A stretch of 35,289 bases of DNA from Actinomycetes bacterium (GCA_021373175.1 JAJFTE010000058.1:1-35289), one strand, 5' to 3'. Positions 17,478 through 27,171 are shown, counted from the first letter of the stretch. The notes: generated from the sequence alone by a model not told the origin. Numbers and translations are program-made.

Positions 17478-20105
17478 GTGAAGGCCGCCGAGATCCGTGA
17501 GAGCTACCTGTCATTCTTCGAGAGCAAGGGCTGCCATCGGCTGCCCTCCTCCTCGCTCGTCCCGGACGACCCGTCGTTGTTGCTGACGTCCGCCGGCATG
17601 GTGCAATTCAAGCCGGTCTTCCTTGGCCTGCGCGACCTCGGGTTCACGCGGGCCACCACCTGCCAGAAGTGCGCTCGCACGACCGACATCGACATCATCG
17701 GCACCACCGGTCGCCACCACAGCTTCTTTGAGATGCTGGGCAACTTCAGCTTCGGCGACTACTTCAAGAGCGAGGCGTGCGCGTGGGCGTACGAGTTCTC
17801 CACGAGCGTGCTCAAGCTCGATCCGTCTCGCCTCTGGTTCTCGATCTACGAGGATGACGACGAGGCCGAGGCGATCTGGCGCGACGAGGTCGGCGTGCCG
17901 GTCGATCGCATCGTCCGCATGGGCGCAAAGGACAACTTCTGGTCGGCCGGTCCCACCGGCCCGTGCGGGCCGTGCTCCGAGCTCTATTACGACCAGGGTC
18001 CCGAGGTCGGTTGTGGCTCGGCGGATTGCGCGCCCGGCTGCGACTGCGACCGCTTTCTCGAGTACTGGAACCTCGTCTTCATGCAGTACGACCGCGCCGA
18101 GGACGGCACGCTCACCCCGCTGCCCAAGCGCAACATCGACACCGGCATGGGCCTCGAGCGCGTGGCCGCGATCATGCAGGGGGTCCACTCCAACTTCGAG
18201 ACCGACATCATCCGCGGCATCATGGAAATCGCCGAGGACATCTCGGGCGCGAAGTACGGTGTGGCCGAGAAGACCGACGTCTCACTTCGCATCATCGCCG
18301 ACCACGCACGCGCGGTGACATTCCTCATCTCCGATGGCGTGCTGCCCTCCAACGAGGGCCGCGGCTACGTGTTGCGTCGGCTCCTGCGTCGTGCGGTGCG
18401 TCACGGCCGGCTTCTCGGCGTTCAGAAGCCGTTCCTTGGCAGGCTCGTCGACGAAGTCGTCGTTCGCATGGGCGACGCGTATCCCGAGATCGTGGAGCAC
18501 CACGACCTCGTAAACCGCATCGTCGCGAGCGAGGAAGAGCGCTTCGGCGCGACACTTCGGCAGGGGCTGACGTTTCTCGCCGAGGCGATCGAACGCACGA
18601 AGGCAGCGGGCGAGCCGGTGCTCGACGGCAAGCTGGCCTTCGCGCTGCACGACACCTACGGTTTCCCGTACGAACTCACCGCCGAGATCGCCGGCGAAGC
18701 CGGCCTTGAGGTCGATCAGGCGGCGTTTGATATCGAGATGAACGAGCAGAAACGGCGCGCGCGAGCGGCCGTGAAAGACGACTCATGGACGGCGTTCGGT
18801 AATGCGTTCGCCGAGGTGGGGAAGCAGCTGGGCGGCAGCGGCGTCGAGTTCGTTGGCTACACCGCCGACGAGGCCGATTCGAGGGTCGTCGGCATCATCC
18901 GCGACGGCGCGCCGGTGGAGTCGATCCCGGCAGGCACGCAAGCCGAAGTGGTTCTGGACGTGACGCCGTTCTACGGCGAGCAAGGCGGTCAGGTCGGCGA
19001 CACCGGGGTCATCTCCGTGGGCAACGCGCGTTTCGAGGTGCGTGACACTCGCGTCCCGATGCCGGGCCTTGTCTCGCATGTGGGGACCCTGGAGAGCGGC
19101 TCGCTCGCCGTCAATGACGCCGTTCACGCCGCCATCGACGTGCCGCGCCGCGAGCGCATCCGGCGCAACCACACCGCGACGCACATCCTGCACTGGGCGC
19201 TGCGCAAGGTGCTCGGCGAGCACGTGCACCAGTCCGGCTCGCTCGTCACGCCAGACCGCCTGCGCTTCGACTTCACGCACTTCGAATCGCCGGGTGCCGG
19301 GCAACTCGAGAAGATCGAGCGGCTCGTCAACGCGAAGATCATGGAGAACCACCCCGTCCGCAACTATGAGACGTCGCTTGCCAGCGCGCGTGAGATGGGT
19401 GTGACGGCTCTGTTCGGTGAGAAGTACGGCACCATCGTTCGCGTGCTCGAGATCGGGAACTTCAGCAAAGAACTATGCGGCGGAACGCATGTCGGCCGCT
19501 CAAGCGAGATCGGCTTCTTCAAGATCGTCTCCGAGGGTAGCGTCGCCGCTAACCTGCGCCGCATCGAGGCAGTCACGTCCTATGGCGCGCTCGATTATGT
19601 GCACGGCGAGGAGGCCACGCTCAGTGCGCTCGGGAGCGCGCTCAAGTGCCGCCCCGCGGAGCTTCCCCGCAACGTCGAGGCGCTGCAGCGGCGGCTCAAA
19701 GAGGCCGAGAGCGCGCTTGCCGAGGCGAGAAAGCGCACCTTCGACAGCGCGGAGGGCAACGCGCTGTTCACAGATGCGCCGGGCGGCTACGCGGTCATCG
19801 TCACGCGGCACGACGGTCTTAGCTCGGACGACCTGCGCGCGGCGGCCGACGCGCTACGTGAGAAGCAGCCGAAGGGCGCGGTCGTGATCGCGAGCGTCAT
19901 GGACGGCAGGGTGCTGCTTTTGGCGGCAGGTTCTCCCGCAGCCGTTTCCGCCGGGTTCGACGCAGCCGCGCTTATCCGCGTCATGGCGCCGCTCGTGGGC
20001 GGCGGCGGTGGCGGCAATCCCGCCATGGCGCAGGCCGGTGGCAAGGACCCGTCGGGCGTCGAGGTGGCGCTCGACGCGGCGCGCGGGCTGCTCGGCGTCA
20101 GGTAG
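17478..20105 (+). CDS. alaS: Alanyl-tRNA synthetase
   Basis: Charges tRNA-Ala and edits mischarged Ser/Gly. The 875 residues contain the class II catalytic core (MLGNFSFGDYFK, motif 3 GMGLERVA), a tRNA-recognition region, the editing domain with its zinc ligands HTATH (H565, H569) and CGGTH (C667, H671), and the C-Ala/DHHA1 domain with the Gly-rich VGGGGGGNPAMAQAGGKDPS. A short cysteine-rich insertion near residues 176-190 (GCGSADCAPGCDC) in the catalytic domain is common in several bacterial AlaRS. The GTG start directly follows the stop of the previous gene and is preceded by GGAGGAG-like bases. It is read with ruvX and mltG, as in Bacillus. Confidence 0.97.
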   Translation: MKAAEIRESYLSFFESKGCHRLPSSSLVPDDPSLLLTSAGMVQFKPVFLGLRDLGFTRATTCQKCARTTDIDIIGTTGRHHSFFEMLGNFSFGDYFKSEACAWAYEFSTSVLKLDPSRLWFSIYEDDDEAEAIWRDEVGVPVDRIVRMGAKDNFWSAGPTGPCGPCSELYYDQGPEVGCGSADCAPGCDCDRFLEYWNLVFMQYDRAEDGTLTPLPKRNIDTGMGLERVAAIMQGVHSNFETDIIRGIMEIAEDISGAKYGVAEKTDVSLRIIADHARAVTFLISDGVLPSNEGRGYVLRRLLRRAVRHGRLLGVQKPFLGRLVDEVVVRMGDAYPEIVEHHDLVNRIVASEEERFGATLRQGLTFLAEAIERTKAAGEPVLDGKLAFALHDTYGFPYELTAEIAGEAGLEVDQAAFDIEMNEQKRRARAAVKDDSWTAFGNAFAEVGKQLGGSGVEFVGYTADEADSRVVGIIRDGAPVESIPAGTQAEVVLDVTPFYGEQGGQVGDTGVISVGNARFEVRDTRVPMPGLVSHVGTLESGSLAVNDAVHAAIDVPRRERIRRNHTATHILHWALRKVLGEHVHQSGSLVTPDRLRFDFTHFESPGAGQLEKIERLVNAKIMENHPVRNYETSLASAREMGVTALFGEKYGTIVRVLEIGNFSKELCGGTHVGRSSEIGFFKIVSEGSVAANLRRIEAVTSYGALDYVHGEEATLSALGSALKCRPAELPRNVEALQRRLKEAESALAEARKRTFDSAEGNALFTDAPGGYAVIVTRHDGLSSDDLRAAADALREKQPKGAVVIASVMDGRVLLLAAGSPAAVSAGFDAAALIRVMAPLVGGGGGGNPAMAQAGGKDPSGVEVALDAARGLLGVR

Positions 20106-20108
20106 CGC

Positions 20109-20534
20109 ATGAGGCTCCTCGGCCTCGATATCGGCGAGGCGCGTGTAGGGGTGGCGGTCTCGGATCCTTCGGGCGCCATCGCATCGCCGCTCGCCGTTTT
20201 GGATGCACGGTCGCTCGCCCGAGACATCCGCCCGCTGCAAGAGATCGTCAAGACGTATGAGGCCGCGGGTCTTGTCGTGGGTCTCCCGCTCGGCATGAAC
20301 GGTGCCGAGGGTCGGCAAGCGGCCGCCGTGCGCGCCGTGGGCGATCGCCTCGGTAGGGCGCTCGGCCTTCCGGTCACGTATGCCGACGAGCGATTGTCCT
20401 CGGCACAAGCGTCTCGAGCCATGGGTGCCGGCGGCGTTGAGGCGAAGAAGCAGCGGGGACGCCTCGACATGGTCGCGGCCGCGATCATCCTGCAGGCCCA
20501 CCTCGACGCCACGCGAAGGGCCGACGAGCGATGA
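20109..20534 (+). CDS. ruvX: Putative pre-16S rRNA nuclease / Holliday junction resolvase-like RuvX (YqgF)
   Basis: A 141-residue RNase H-fold nuclease involved in 16S rRNA 5'-end maturation; a Holliday junction resolvase role has also been suggested. The family motifs are clear: GLDIGEARVGVAVSD with the first catalytic aspartate D7, VVGLPLGMNG, the TYADERLSS segment, and a C-terminal D in RLDMVAAAIILQ. It starts three bases after alaS and overlaps mltG by four bases (ATGA). The alaS-ruvX-mltG order is widespread in Gram-positive bacteria. Confidence 0.93.
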   Translation: MRLLGLDIGEARVGVAVSDPSGAIASPLAVLDARSLARDIRPLQEIVKTYEAAGLVVGLPLGMNGAEGRQAAAVRAVGDRLGRALGLPVTYADERLSSAQASRAMGAGGVEAKKQRGRLDMVAAAIILQAHLDATRRADER

Positions 20535-21703
20535 GGCGCCGGCGGAGCAAAGACGCCGAGCGTGGCCGCCCGACGCCGTCGCAGCGCGATCGCGAGGTCC
20601 CGCTCGGCGCCCCGGATGCGCCGGTGCCCCCGCGCCTGACGCACGAGAGCGTCGAGGAGGCGCGCGTTCGCACACGCACGCTCCGGCTCGTCGTCGTCAT
20701 CATCGGCGTCATCATCGCACTCGGTATCCCGGCGTATGGCGCGTGGAGCGTGCTGCTGAAGCCGCAGACGCACGTGCCCGCAGGCCGACCTGTCCAGGTC
20801 GAGATCCCGGACGGTGCTACCACGAAGGCCATCGCGGACACGCTCGTCTCGGCCGGTGTTGTGAGCAACCCGTCCATGTTCCGTCTGCGATGCCGCTTGA
20901 GCGGTGTCGACGGCATGCTGCGCCCAGGCGTGTATGACCTGAGGACAGGGATGGCGTTTCGCGTCGTGGTCGACCAGCTCAAAGCGGGCCCGCCGATCGA
21001 GTACGTGAAGGTGATCGTTCCTGAGGGATTCACCGCCGAGCAGATCGGCGCCCGTCTGGAGAAGGAACTCGGCATCCCGGAAGCCGAGTTCAAGCGGTTG
21101 GCGCTCACGCAGGCGTCCTCGTTCGCCACCGGCTTTCCCTTCTTGGAAGGCGTGCGAACCGGATCGCTCGAGGGATACCTGTTTCCGAAGACGTACAACA
21201 TCCCAAGAGACGCGAAGGCGCGCGCGGCGATCGAGATGATGCTCGCACAGTTCGGACGGGAGATCGGTGCGGTCGATCTCACCGAAGCGGGGAGCCGGGG
21301 TCTTGATCTGCACGAGGTCGTGACCATAGCATCGATGATCGAGAGGGAGGCGCGTCTTGCGCGGGACCGTCCGCTCGTCTCGTCGGTGATCTATAACCGG
21401 ATGTCACTGAACATGCGTCTTGAGATCGACGCGACGATCGAGTACCTACTTCCGGGTACGCGGCCCAGACTGCTGAACAAACACCTCACGATCGAAAGCC
21501 CATACAATACCTACCGGTACCGGGGACTGCCGCCCGGGCCGATCGCAAGCCCCGGGCTTGCGTCGCTTCAGGCGGCCGCGCACCCTGCCGATACGAAGTA
21601 CCTGTACTATGTGCTCACTGGCAAAGACGGCTCGCACACGTTCACGACCAACGAAGCAGACTTCCTGAAAGCGAAGGAAAAGTCCCGAGAGGTGGTGCCG
21701 TAA
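20531..21703 (+). CDS. mltG: Endolytic murein transglycosylase MltG
   Basis: Membrane-anchored enzyme that cleaves nascent glycan strands during peptidoglycan synthesis. The 390 residues comprise a basic cytoplasmic N-terminus, one transmembrane helix (about 50-72), a LysM-like segment and the YceG catalytic domain with LEGYLFPKTYNIP, the catalytic glutamate E271 in IASMIEREA, NRM...LEIDATIEYL and YRGLPPGPIASPG. The length is typical. It is translationally coupled to ruvX and is the likely end of the operon that began with the DUF948 protein, since only five bases separate it from the ABC transporter genes, which could nevertheless be read through. Confidence 0.95.
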   Translation: MRRRRSKDAERGRPTPSQRDREVPLGAPDAPVPPRLTHESVEEARVRTRTLRLVVVIIGVIIALGIPAYGAWSVLLKPQTHVPAGRPVQVEIPDGATTKAIADTLVSAGVVSNPSMFRLRCRLSGVDGMLRPGVYDLRTGMAFRVVVDQLKAGPPIEYVKVIVPEGFTAEQIGARLEKELGIPEAEFKRLALTQASSFATGFPFLEGVRTGSLEGYLFPKTYNIPRDAKARAAIEMMLAQFGREIGAVDLTEAGSRGLDLHEVVTIASMIEREARLARDRPLVSSVIYNRMSLNMRLEIDATIEYLLPGTRPRLLNKHLTIESPYNTYRYRGLPPGPIASPGLASLQAAAHPADTKYLYYVLTGKDGSHTFTTNEADFLKAKEKSREVVP

Positions 21704-21708
21704 GCTCC

Positions 21709-22644
21709 ATGGCCGATGCCGCCATTCGCGTGCAGGGCGCACGCAAGGTCTACTCGATGTTGGGAAAGCCGAAGCGCGAGGCGGTGTCAGACGTCTCGAT
21801 CACGGTCGAGCCCGGAACCATTCACGGGTTGCTCGGCCCGAACGGCGCGGGAAAGACGACCACCCTCAAGATGCTGCTCGGGCTGGTTCGCCCGAGCGCC
21901 GGGACGTTTGAGGTACTCGGCGCGGATTCGACGCATCCATCCGGACGGCGGTCCCTCGGCTTTCTGCCGGAACAGCCGTATTTCCCGGTACACCTCACCG
22001 CGCGCCAGGCGATGCGTTTCTACGGCTCGCTTGCCGGTGTGGATGCTCAAGGCGTGCGCGAACAGACGCCGAAGCTTCTTGCGCGAGTCGGCCTCGCGGA
22101 TGCGGAGCGCACGGAACTCTCAAAGTTCTCGCGCGGCATGCTCCAGCGCCTCGGCATCGCGCAGGCGCTGCTCGGCGACCCCGTGGTCGTCATCCTGGAC
22201 GAGCCGGCGTCGGGCCTCGACCCGGTGGGGCAGCGAGATGTTCGCAGCCTGATGCTCGACTTGCGGGCGGCGGGTGTCACCGTCCTGCTCTCCTCGCACC
22301 AGCTCTCCGAGGTCGAGGCGGTGTGCGATCGCGTCACCATCCTCAACCGCGGTGTCGTTGCTGCTGAGGGAGACATCAACGTGCTGCTCAACGTGGACGG
22401 TCAGTCCTCTGTGCGGGCGTCAGGTATGATGTCGCTGCCGCCGAGGATCGCGGAGCTCGCCGAGAACGTCGCGGTGCCGGGCGGTGTCTGGGTGTTCTCG
22501 ATCCCCACGCAAGCCACACGTCGCGTCGTCGATACGATCGATGAAGCCGGAGGCACGATCATCGCGGTCGCGCCCAAGCGCGAGTCGCTCGAGGACTACT
22601 TCGCCGCCCTCCTCGCGTCCAGCGATGGGGAGGCCCCCTCATGA
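21709..22644 (+). CDS. ABC transporter ATP-binding protein
   Basis: A 311-residue ATPase subunit of an ABC-2-type exporter. Walker A GPNGAGKTT starts at G43, the Q-loop is in LPEQPYF, the signature region reads LSKFSRGMLQRLG, Walker B is VVILDEP with a D-loop ASGLDP, and the switch histidine is in LSSHQLSEVE. The unusual signature FSRGM instead of SGG is also seen in other ABC-2 ATPases. About 90 C-terminal residues after the nucleotide-binding domain are of unknown role. It overlaps the permease gene by four bases. The substrate cannot be inferred. Confidence 0.92.
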   Translation: MADAAIRVQGARKVYSMLGKPKREAVSDVSITVEPGTIHGLLGPNGAGKTTTLKMLLGLVRPSAGTFEVLGADSTHPSGRRSLGFLPEQPYFPVHLTARQAMRFYGSLAGVDAQGVREQTPKLLARVGLADAERTELSKFSRGMLQRLGIAQALLGDPVVVILDEPASGLDPVGQRDVRSLMLDLRAAGVTVLLSSHQLSEVEAVCDRVTILNRGVVAAEGDINVLLNVDGQSSVRASGMMSLPPRIAELAENVAVPGGVWVFSIPTQATRRVVDTIDEAGGTIIAVAPKRESLEDYFAALLASSDGEAPS

Positions 22645-23378
22645 TCAAGCGCATCTGGCCGATCGCGGCGGCCGTCATGACCGACAGCCTGCGCCGCAAG
22701 GTGGTCTATGTGGTGCTCGTGTTCGCGGCGCTTCTCGTGTTGGCGATCCCGTCGCTGCCCGATTATGGACTGGGCGTGGAGGGTGCGGTCTTTCGCGAGG
22801 TCGCGCTCGCGCTCTCGTACGTGACGGGTCTCGTCATCGCTTTGTCGCTCGCGGCGAACCGCGTGCCGTCGGAGTTGGAGAAGCGGACTGTCTATAACGT
22901 GCTCTCGAAGGGCGTCAGCCGTTGGGAGTACCTGGTGGGCACGTGGCTGGGCGTCCTCGGCGTCATGGCAGGAACGATCATCGCGTTCACCGTTATCGAG
23001 ATGGTGGTGGGATACCTCACGTATGGCGAGTTGATGTGGCGGCTGTGGGAGGGCGCGTTTGCCACGTGGCTTGAGATGGGCGTCATTTCCGCGTTCGCGG
23101 TGGCGGTCTCATCGGTGACCGGTCCGGTGGTCGTCGTGACCGCCACGCTCGCCGCGCTGTTCGTCGGACATTCCCGTAGCACGCTCCTTGGCGGGGAAGG
23201 CGCTCTCGCCCTCCAACCGTTCGTCCCGTCGCTCGATGCGTTCAATGTCGTCAATCCCGTCGCCCACGGTAGCGGCGTGCCGGGGATTTACATGGTGAGC
23301 ATGCTTGTGGTGTTTTTTGGCCTGGTGGGCGTATGTCTGAGTCTCGGCGTTCTGGCGTTCGGCAGGAGGGACCTGTAG
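22641..23378 (+). CDS. ABC-2-type transporter permease
   Basis: A 245-residue membrane protein with about six hydrophobic segments (residues about 18-38, 50-72, 98-125, 140-160, 165-180, 215-238), fitting an ABC-2 or NosY-like permease. Conserved short loops such as ANRVPSELEKRTVYNVLSKG, with the coupling-type motif after TM2, are typical of this group. It is coupled to the ATPase gene by an ATGA overlap and is followed after one base by the TPR-like protein. It exports an unknown substrate. Confidence 0.85.
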   Translation: MIKRIWPIAAAVMTDSLRRKVVYVVLVFAALLVLAIPSLPDYGLGVEGAVFREVALALSYVTGLVIALSLAANRVPSELEKRTVYNVLSKGVSRWEYLVGTWLGVLGVMAGTIIAFTVIEMVVGYLTYGELMWRLWEGAFATWLEMGVISAFAVAVSSVTGPVVVVTATLAALFVGHSRSTLLGGEGALALQPFVPSLDAFNVVNPVAHGSGVPGIYMVSMLVVFFGLVGVCLSLGVLAFGRRDL

Positions 23379-23379
23379 C

Positions 23380-24063
23380 GTGAGCGTGCGTCGCGAGACC
23401 TGGCTGCCGCTGGCCGTTGCCGCCACGTTCCTGGTGCTTGCGCTCGGCGGGCAGGCGCTCGGTGATCGCATCATGTCGGCGCCAAGCGACACGACCGCCG
23501 CCGCGGTAGGCCGCGCATCGCTTTCGTATCTCACCGGTCTGCGTCGTTACACGGGCGCGGTCCTGTGGAACCGGATCGACCCGGTTCTGCATGGCTACTA
23601 CGAAGGCGTGCCGCTCGAGCAGCAGCGGTACATGCTGAGCACGATCGCCGCCGTCGAGTGGCTCGATCCGAGCTTCGATCAGCCGTACTACGTGGGTTCG
23701 TGGATCCTCGCCAGGAACGGCAAGATGGCCGAGGGGCTCACCATGGCGCGCGTCGGGGCCGAGCGGATCCCGGATTCAGGGACGCTGCACATGTCGTACG
23801 CGCAAATGCTGTTCGTTCTGTCCAAGGACACGACCGGTGCTCTCACCCAGGCGCGGCTTGCAGTCCAGCCCGGCATGCGCTGGACCGACGATATGGAGAA
23901 GATCAATGGCCTCGCTGCTCTGGAGCAGCTCCTCCGTCAGGCGGGGGATACCGCGCTGGCGAACACCGTAGCGGCCGAGATCGATCGCCTTGACGCCAGC
24001 ATCGGCAATACAGCCCCAACCGACGTGCATGACCACGATGGAGACGGCACGTCCGACCACTAG
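23380..24063 (+). CDS. Membrane-anchored TPR-like protein of the ABC gene cluster
   Basis: A 227-residue protein with an N-terminal membrane helix (about residues 7-27) and a helical body that looks like degenerate tetratricopeptide repeats, e.g. LDPSFDQPYYVGSWILARNG and the following AEGLTMARVGAERIPDSG. The tail is His/Asp-rich (VHDHDGDGTSDH), a possible metal-binding or flexible end. AGGAGGG (23364-23370) precedes its GTG start by nine bases. I do not recognise a named family. Its position directly after the permease suggests a partner or assembly role for the transporter. Confidence 0.7.
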   Translation: MSVRRETWLPLAVAATFLVLALGGQALGDRIMSAPSDTTAAAVGRASLSYLTGLRRYTGAVLWNRIDPVLHGYYEGVPLEQQRYMLSTIAAVEWLDPSFDQPYYVGSWILARNGKMAEGLTMARVGAERIPDSGTLHMSYAQMLFVLSKDTTGALTQARLAVQPGMRWTDDMEKINGLAALEQLLRQAGDTALANTVAAEIDRLDASIGNTAPTDVHDHDGDGTSDH

Positions 24064-24075
24064 ACCGGGAGTCAT

Positions 24076-24603
24076 ATGCGGCTGCTCGTCCCCGATCGGT
24101 ACCTCACCGATGTGCGCGCCATCGACCTGGACGATCTCCAGGCACGTGGTATCGATGCGCTGCTGCTCGACCTGGACAACACGATTCTGCGCAGAGACAC
24201 CAACGAGGTCCCCTCGGCTCTTGAGGATTGGGTGGCCTCGCTTTCCGATTGCGGCTTCAAGGTCTGTCTGATCTCGAACAACTGGCACGAGCCTGTCAGG
24301 CGGGTAGCCGCCGAGCTGGGTCTCGAGCTTGTCTCGAAAGCCATCAAACCGCTGCCGTTCGCCTTCTGGGTGGCGCTGCGCAGGATCGGTGCGCGCGCAC
24401 ACCGCAGCGCGGTGGTCGGTGACCAGCTCTTCACCGATGTGCTTGGCGGCAAGCTCATCGGGGCCACGACGATCATGGTGCTGCCGCTGTCCTCGACGGA
24501 CCTCCCGCATACTCTTTTGCTGCGAAGGCTCGAGGCGAGGATAATGAAGGGTGCCCAGCCGGAGCAGGCGACAGGCGCGACCCGAGGAGTTGACCGGACA
24601 TGA
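24076..24603 (+). CDS. YqeG-family HAD phosphatase
   Basis: A 175-residue phosphatase of the HAD IIIA subfamily (YqeG group), substrate not established. Motif I is DLDNTI with nucleophile D32 and acid/base D34; motif II is the S of LISNN; the motif III lysine is in SKAIKPLP; motif IV is GDQLFTDVLGG. The length is normal. The ATG overlaps the next gene, aroE, by four bases; yqeG and aroE are also neighbours in Bacillus. Confidence 0.9.
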   Translation: MRLLVPDRYLTDVRAIDLDDLQARGIDALLLDLDNTILRRDTNEVPSALEDWVASLSDCGFKVCLISNNWHEPVRRVAAELGLELVSKAIKPLPFAFWVALRRIGARAHRSAVVGDQLFTDVLGGKLIGATTIMVLPLSSTDLPHTLLLRRLEARIMKGAQPEQATGATRGVDRT

Positions 24604-25496
24604 TCATCGACGGACGTACACGCCCCGCCGGTGTCGTCGGTTGGCCCATCGAACACACGCTGTCTCCGGCGATGCACAACGCGGCGTATGAGGAACTCGG
24701 GCTCAACTGGGTCTATCTGCCGTTCGCCGTGCCGGACCAGGGTGCACTCGTGCGTTTCGCCGATGCGGCCCGCGCGGTCTCGTTCGTCGGCTTCAACGTG
24801 ACCATGCCGTACAAGCGGGCGATCCTTGAGCTCTGCGACGAAGTCGCGATGCTCGCGCAGATGGCAGGTGCGGTGAACACCGTACATTGCTCGGAGGGTC
24901 GTCTCATCGGCTACAACACCGACAGCCGCGGACTGTTGGAGTCGCTCTCTGACGAAGCGGGTTTCTCGCTTGAGGGTAGGCGAATCGTGCTGCTTGGCGC
25001 CGGGGGCGCGGCCGGCGCGGCCGTTGCGGCATTCGTCTTGGGCAAGGCCGCTCACCTCACGATCGTGAATCGCGACGTGGAGCGTGCCGAGGGCCTGAAG
25101 GAGCGAGTCTCGCGGTATCTTCGCGGGATGGAGGTCGACACGACGTCCCCTGGCGATGGTGCCGAGGACGCCATCCACTCGGCGGATCTGGTCGTGAATG
25201 CGACGCCGCTCGGGATGAAGCCGGACGACGAGAGCCCGGTGCCCGTCGAGTGGCTGCGCGCCGGGCTCACGGTGTACGACATGGTGTACTCGGCGCGGCC
25301 GACCGCGCTGCTCAGAGGCGCCGAAGCTGCCGGTGCACACGCGCTCGGCGGTCTGGGGATGCTGGTCGCGCAGGGCGCGCTCGCAATCGACATCTGGTCC
25401 GAAAACGCGCAGTCCCGGGCGCCGCGTACGACGATGCGCGCGGCGGCCGAAGCGGCGATGCGCCGCAGCGAGGCCGAAGGAGGCGGCACCGTATGA
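24600..25496 (+). CDS. aroE: Shikimate dehydrogenase
   Basis: NADP-dependent reduction of 3-dehydroshikimate to shikimate in aromatic amino acid synthesis. The 298 residues carry HTLSPAMHN (19-27; the first Ser of the usual SLSP is Thr), NVTMPYK with the catalytic K72, NTDSRG with D108, and the Rossmann-type nucleotide site GAGGAAGAA. C-terminal AHALGGLGMLVAQGA is conserved. It overlaps pilB1 by the ATGA junction, so it may be cotranscribed with the pilus genes, which is common in this group and in some Firmicutes. Confidence 0.94.
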   Translation: MIIDGRTRPAGVVGWPIEHTLSPAMHNAAYEELGLNWVYLPFAVPDQGALVRFADAARAVSFVGFNVTMPYKRAILELCDEVAMLAQMAGAVNTVHCSEGRLIGYNTDSRGLLESLSDEAGFSLEGRRIVLLGAGGAAGAAVAAFVLGKAAHLTIVNRDVERAEGLKERVSRYLRGMEVDTTSPGDGAEDAIHSADLVVNATPLGMKPDDESPVPVEWLRAGLTVYDMVYSARPTALLRGAEAAGAHALGGLGMLVAQGALAIDIWSENAQSRAPRTTMRAAAEAAMRRSEAEGGGTV

Positions 25497-27169
25497 GCGC
25501 TGCTTCCGGGAAGCGCCTTGGCAGGGTCCTCGTCCAGTCAGGGCTCATAACGCAGGAGCAGATGGAGACGGCGGTCACCGAAGCGGGCGAGACCCGTTCG
25601 CTCACGACTGTCTTGATCGAGCAGGGCATCGCGAGCGACACCAAGATCGCTCAGGCTGTCGCCGAGAGCATGGGTCTCGCCTTTGTCGATCTGGCGGGCT
25701 ACGAGATCGACCCGAACGCTGCGATGCTCATCTCGGCCGAATTGGCGAAACGGCACAGCGTGCTTCCCATCAAGATCCAGGATGACGAACTTGTGGTGGC
25801 GATGGCGGACCCTGCCAACATCTTCGCCATCGACGACCTTCGCATCGTCACCGGGTATGAGATACGACCCATTGTCGCGACCGAGAGTGACGTCGAGGCC
25901 GCGATCGAGAAGTTCGCCACCATGAACCAGAACGTCGACCAGATGGTGGGCGACCTCGATGATACGTCGGCCGAGACGGAACGCGAGGCGGAGGAAGCGG
26001 CCGCCGATGAAGAAGCACCCGTCGTCAAGCTTATGAACCTCATCGTGAGCGAAGCTATCCGGCAGGGCGCCGGAGACATCTATGTGGAGCCCCAGGAAAC
26101 AGAGCTCAGGGTGCGATACCGCATCGACGGCGTGTGTCAGGAAGTCATGAGGAGTCCGATCAAACTCCACAGGCAGCTGCTGAGCCGCATCAAGATCGCC
26201 TCAGGCATGGATATCGCTGAGAAACGGGTTCCCCAGGACGGCCGTTTCGGCGTTGTGCTCGACGGCAAGACGGTCGACTTTCGCGTCGCTGTGCTGCCAG
26301 CCGTGAACGGCGAGATGTGTGTTATGCGTCTGCTCAGAAAAGACTCGATCATGCTTTCGCTTGAGGACCTTGGCTTTCTCGAAGAGCCGATCGGACGGTT
26401 GCTCGATGCGCTTGGCAGACCATACGGCTGCATTCTCGTCACCGGCCCGACCGGATCAGGCAAGTCGACCACGCTGTACGCGGCGATCAACAAGACGACG
26501 AGTCCAACGGTCAACCTGATCACGGTCGAGGACCCGGTCGAGTATCGGCTTGAGGGCCTATCACAGGTCCAGGTGAATGAAAGGGCGGGCCTCACCTTCG
26601 CTTCGGCGCTGCGCTCCATTCTGCGTCAAGACCCCGACGTTGTCATGATCGGTGAGATTCGCGATAAGGAGACTGCCAGCATCGCGATCGAAGCGGCGCT
26701 CACGGGGCACCTTGTGCTTTCGACGCTGCACACCAACGACGCCCCTTCCGCGCTCACCAGGCTGACCGAGATGGGCGTCGAGCCGTTTCTCTCGGCCTCG
26801 GCCATAAACTGTGTGCTTGCGCAGCGTCTCGGCCGCCGCCTGTGTCCCGAGTGCAAGGAGGCGTACACGCCCACGCCCGAAGCCCTCGACCGCGTCAGAT
26901 TCCCCTACGATCCGGAGCATCTCCCGACATTGTATCGGGCGGTCGGCTGCAAGCGATGCGGGGGTATCGGTTACAAGGGCCGAATGGGTTTTCACGAGGT
27001 CATGACTGTCAGCGAGGACATCGAGCGCGCGTGTGTGAACCACGCCTCCAGCGACGAGATCAAGCGCATGGCCCTAGCGGCTGGCATGCGCACGTTGCGT
27101 GATGACGGGTTCGCGAAAGCGCTCCTGGGCGTGACGTCGATCGAGGAGGTCCTGCGCGTCGTCGTGTGA
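25493..27169 (+). CDS. pilB: Type IV pilus assembly (extension) ATPase PilB, first copy
   Basis: A 558-residue secretion ATPase of the PilB/GspE family that powers pilin polymerisation. The start at ATG 25493 overlaps aroE; a longer open frame inside aroE is rejected. The N-terminal MshEN-like repeats (8-31 and 36-59) keep the Gly and hydrophobic positions but the motif-ending Gln is Ala31 and Ser59. The normally conserved DIHIEP is DIYVEP (195-200). Walker A GPTGSGKST is at 318-326, Walker B in DPDVVMIGEIRD, His box STLHTND, and the four zinc cysteines (CPECK, CKRCG) are present. It is therefore probably catalytically active but diverged from its paralogue at 30786. Confidence 0.94.
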   Translation: MSAASGKRLGRVLVQSGLITQEQMETAVTEAGETRSLTTVLIEQGIASDTKIAQAVAESMGLAFVDLAGYEIDPNAAMLISAELAKRHSVLPIKIQDDELVVAMADPANIFAIDDLRIVTGYEIRPIVATESDVEAAIEKFATMNQNVDQMVGDLDDTSAETEREAEEAAADEEAPVVKLMNLIVSEAIRQGAGDIYVEPQETELRVRYRIDGVCQEVMRSPIKLHRQLLSRIKIASGMDIAEKRVPQDGRFGVVLDGKTVDFRVAVLPAVNGEMCVMRLLRKDSIMLSLEDLGFLEEPIGRLLDALGRPYGCILVTGPTGSGKSTTLYAAINKTTSPTVNLITVEDPVEYRLEGLSQVQVNERAGLTFASALRSILRQDPDVVMIGEIRDKETASIAIEAALTGHLVLSTLHTNDAPSALTRLTEMGVEPFLSASAINCVLAQRLGRRLCPECKEAYTPTPEALDRVRFPYDPEHLPTLYRAVGCKRCGGIGYKGRMGFHEVMTVSEDIERACVNHASSDEIKRMALAAGMRTLRDDGFAKALLGVTSIEEVLRVVV

Positions 27170-27171
27170 AC

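Noticed and set aside
19787-21313. Long antisense open frame (about 500 codons) over alaS-ruvX-mltG
   Set aside because: Three well-identified genes lie on the other strand; the Arg/Ala/Ser-rich translation is typical of a GC-rich shadow frame.
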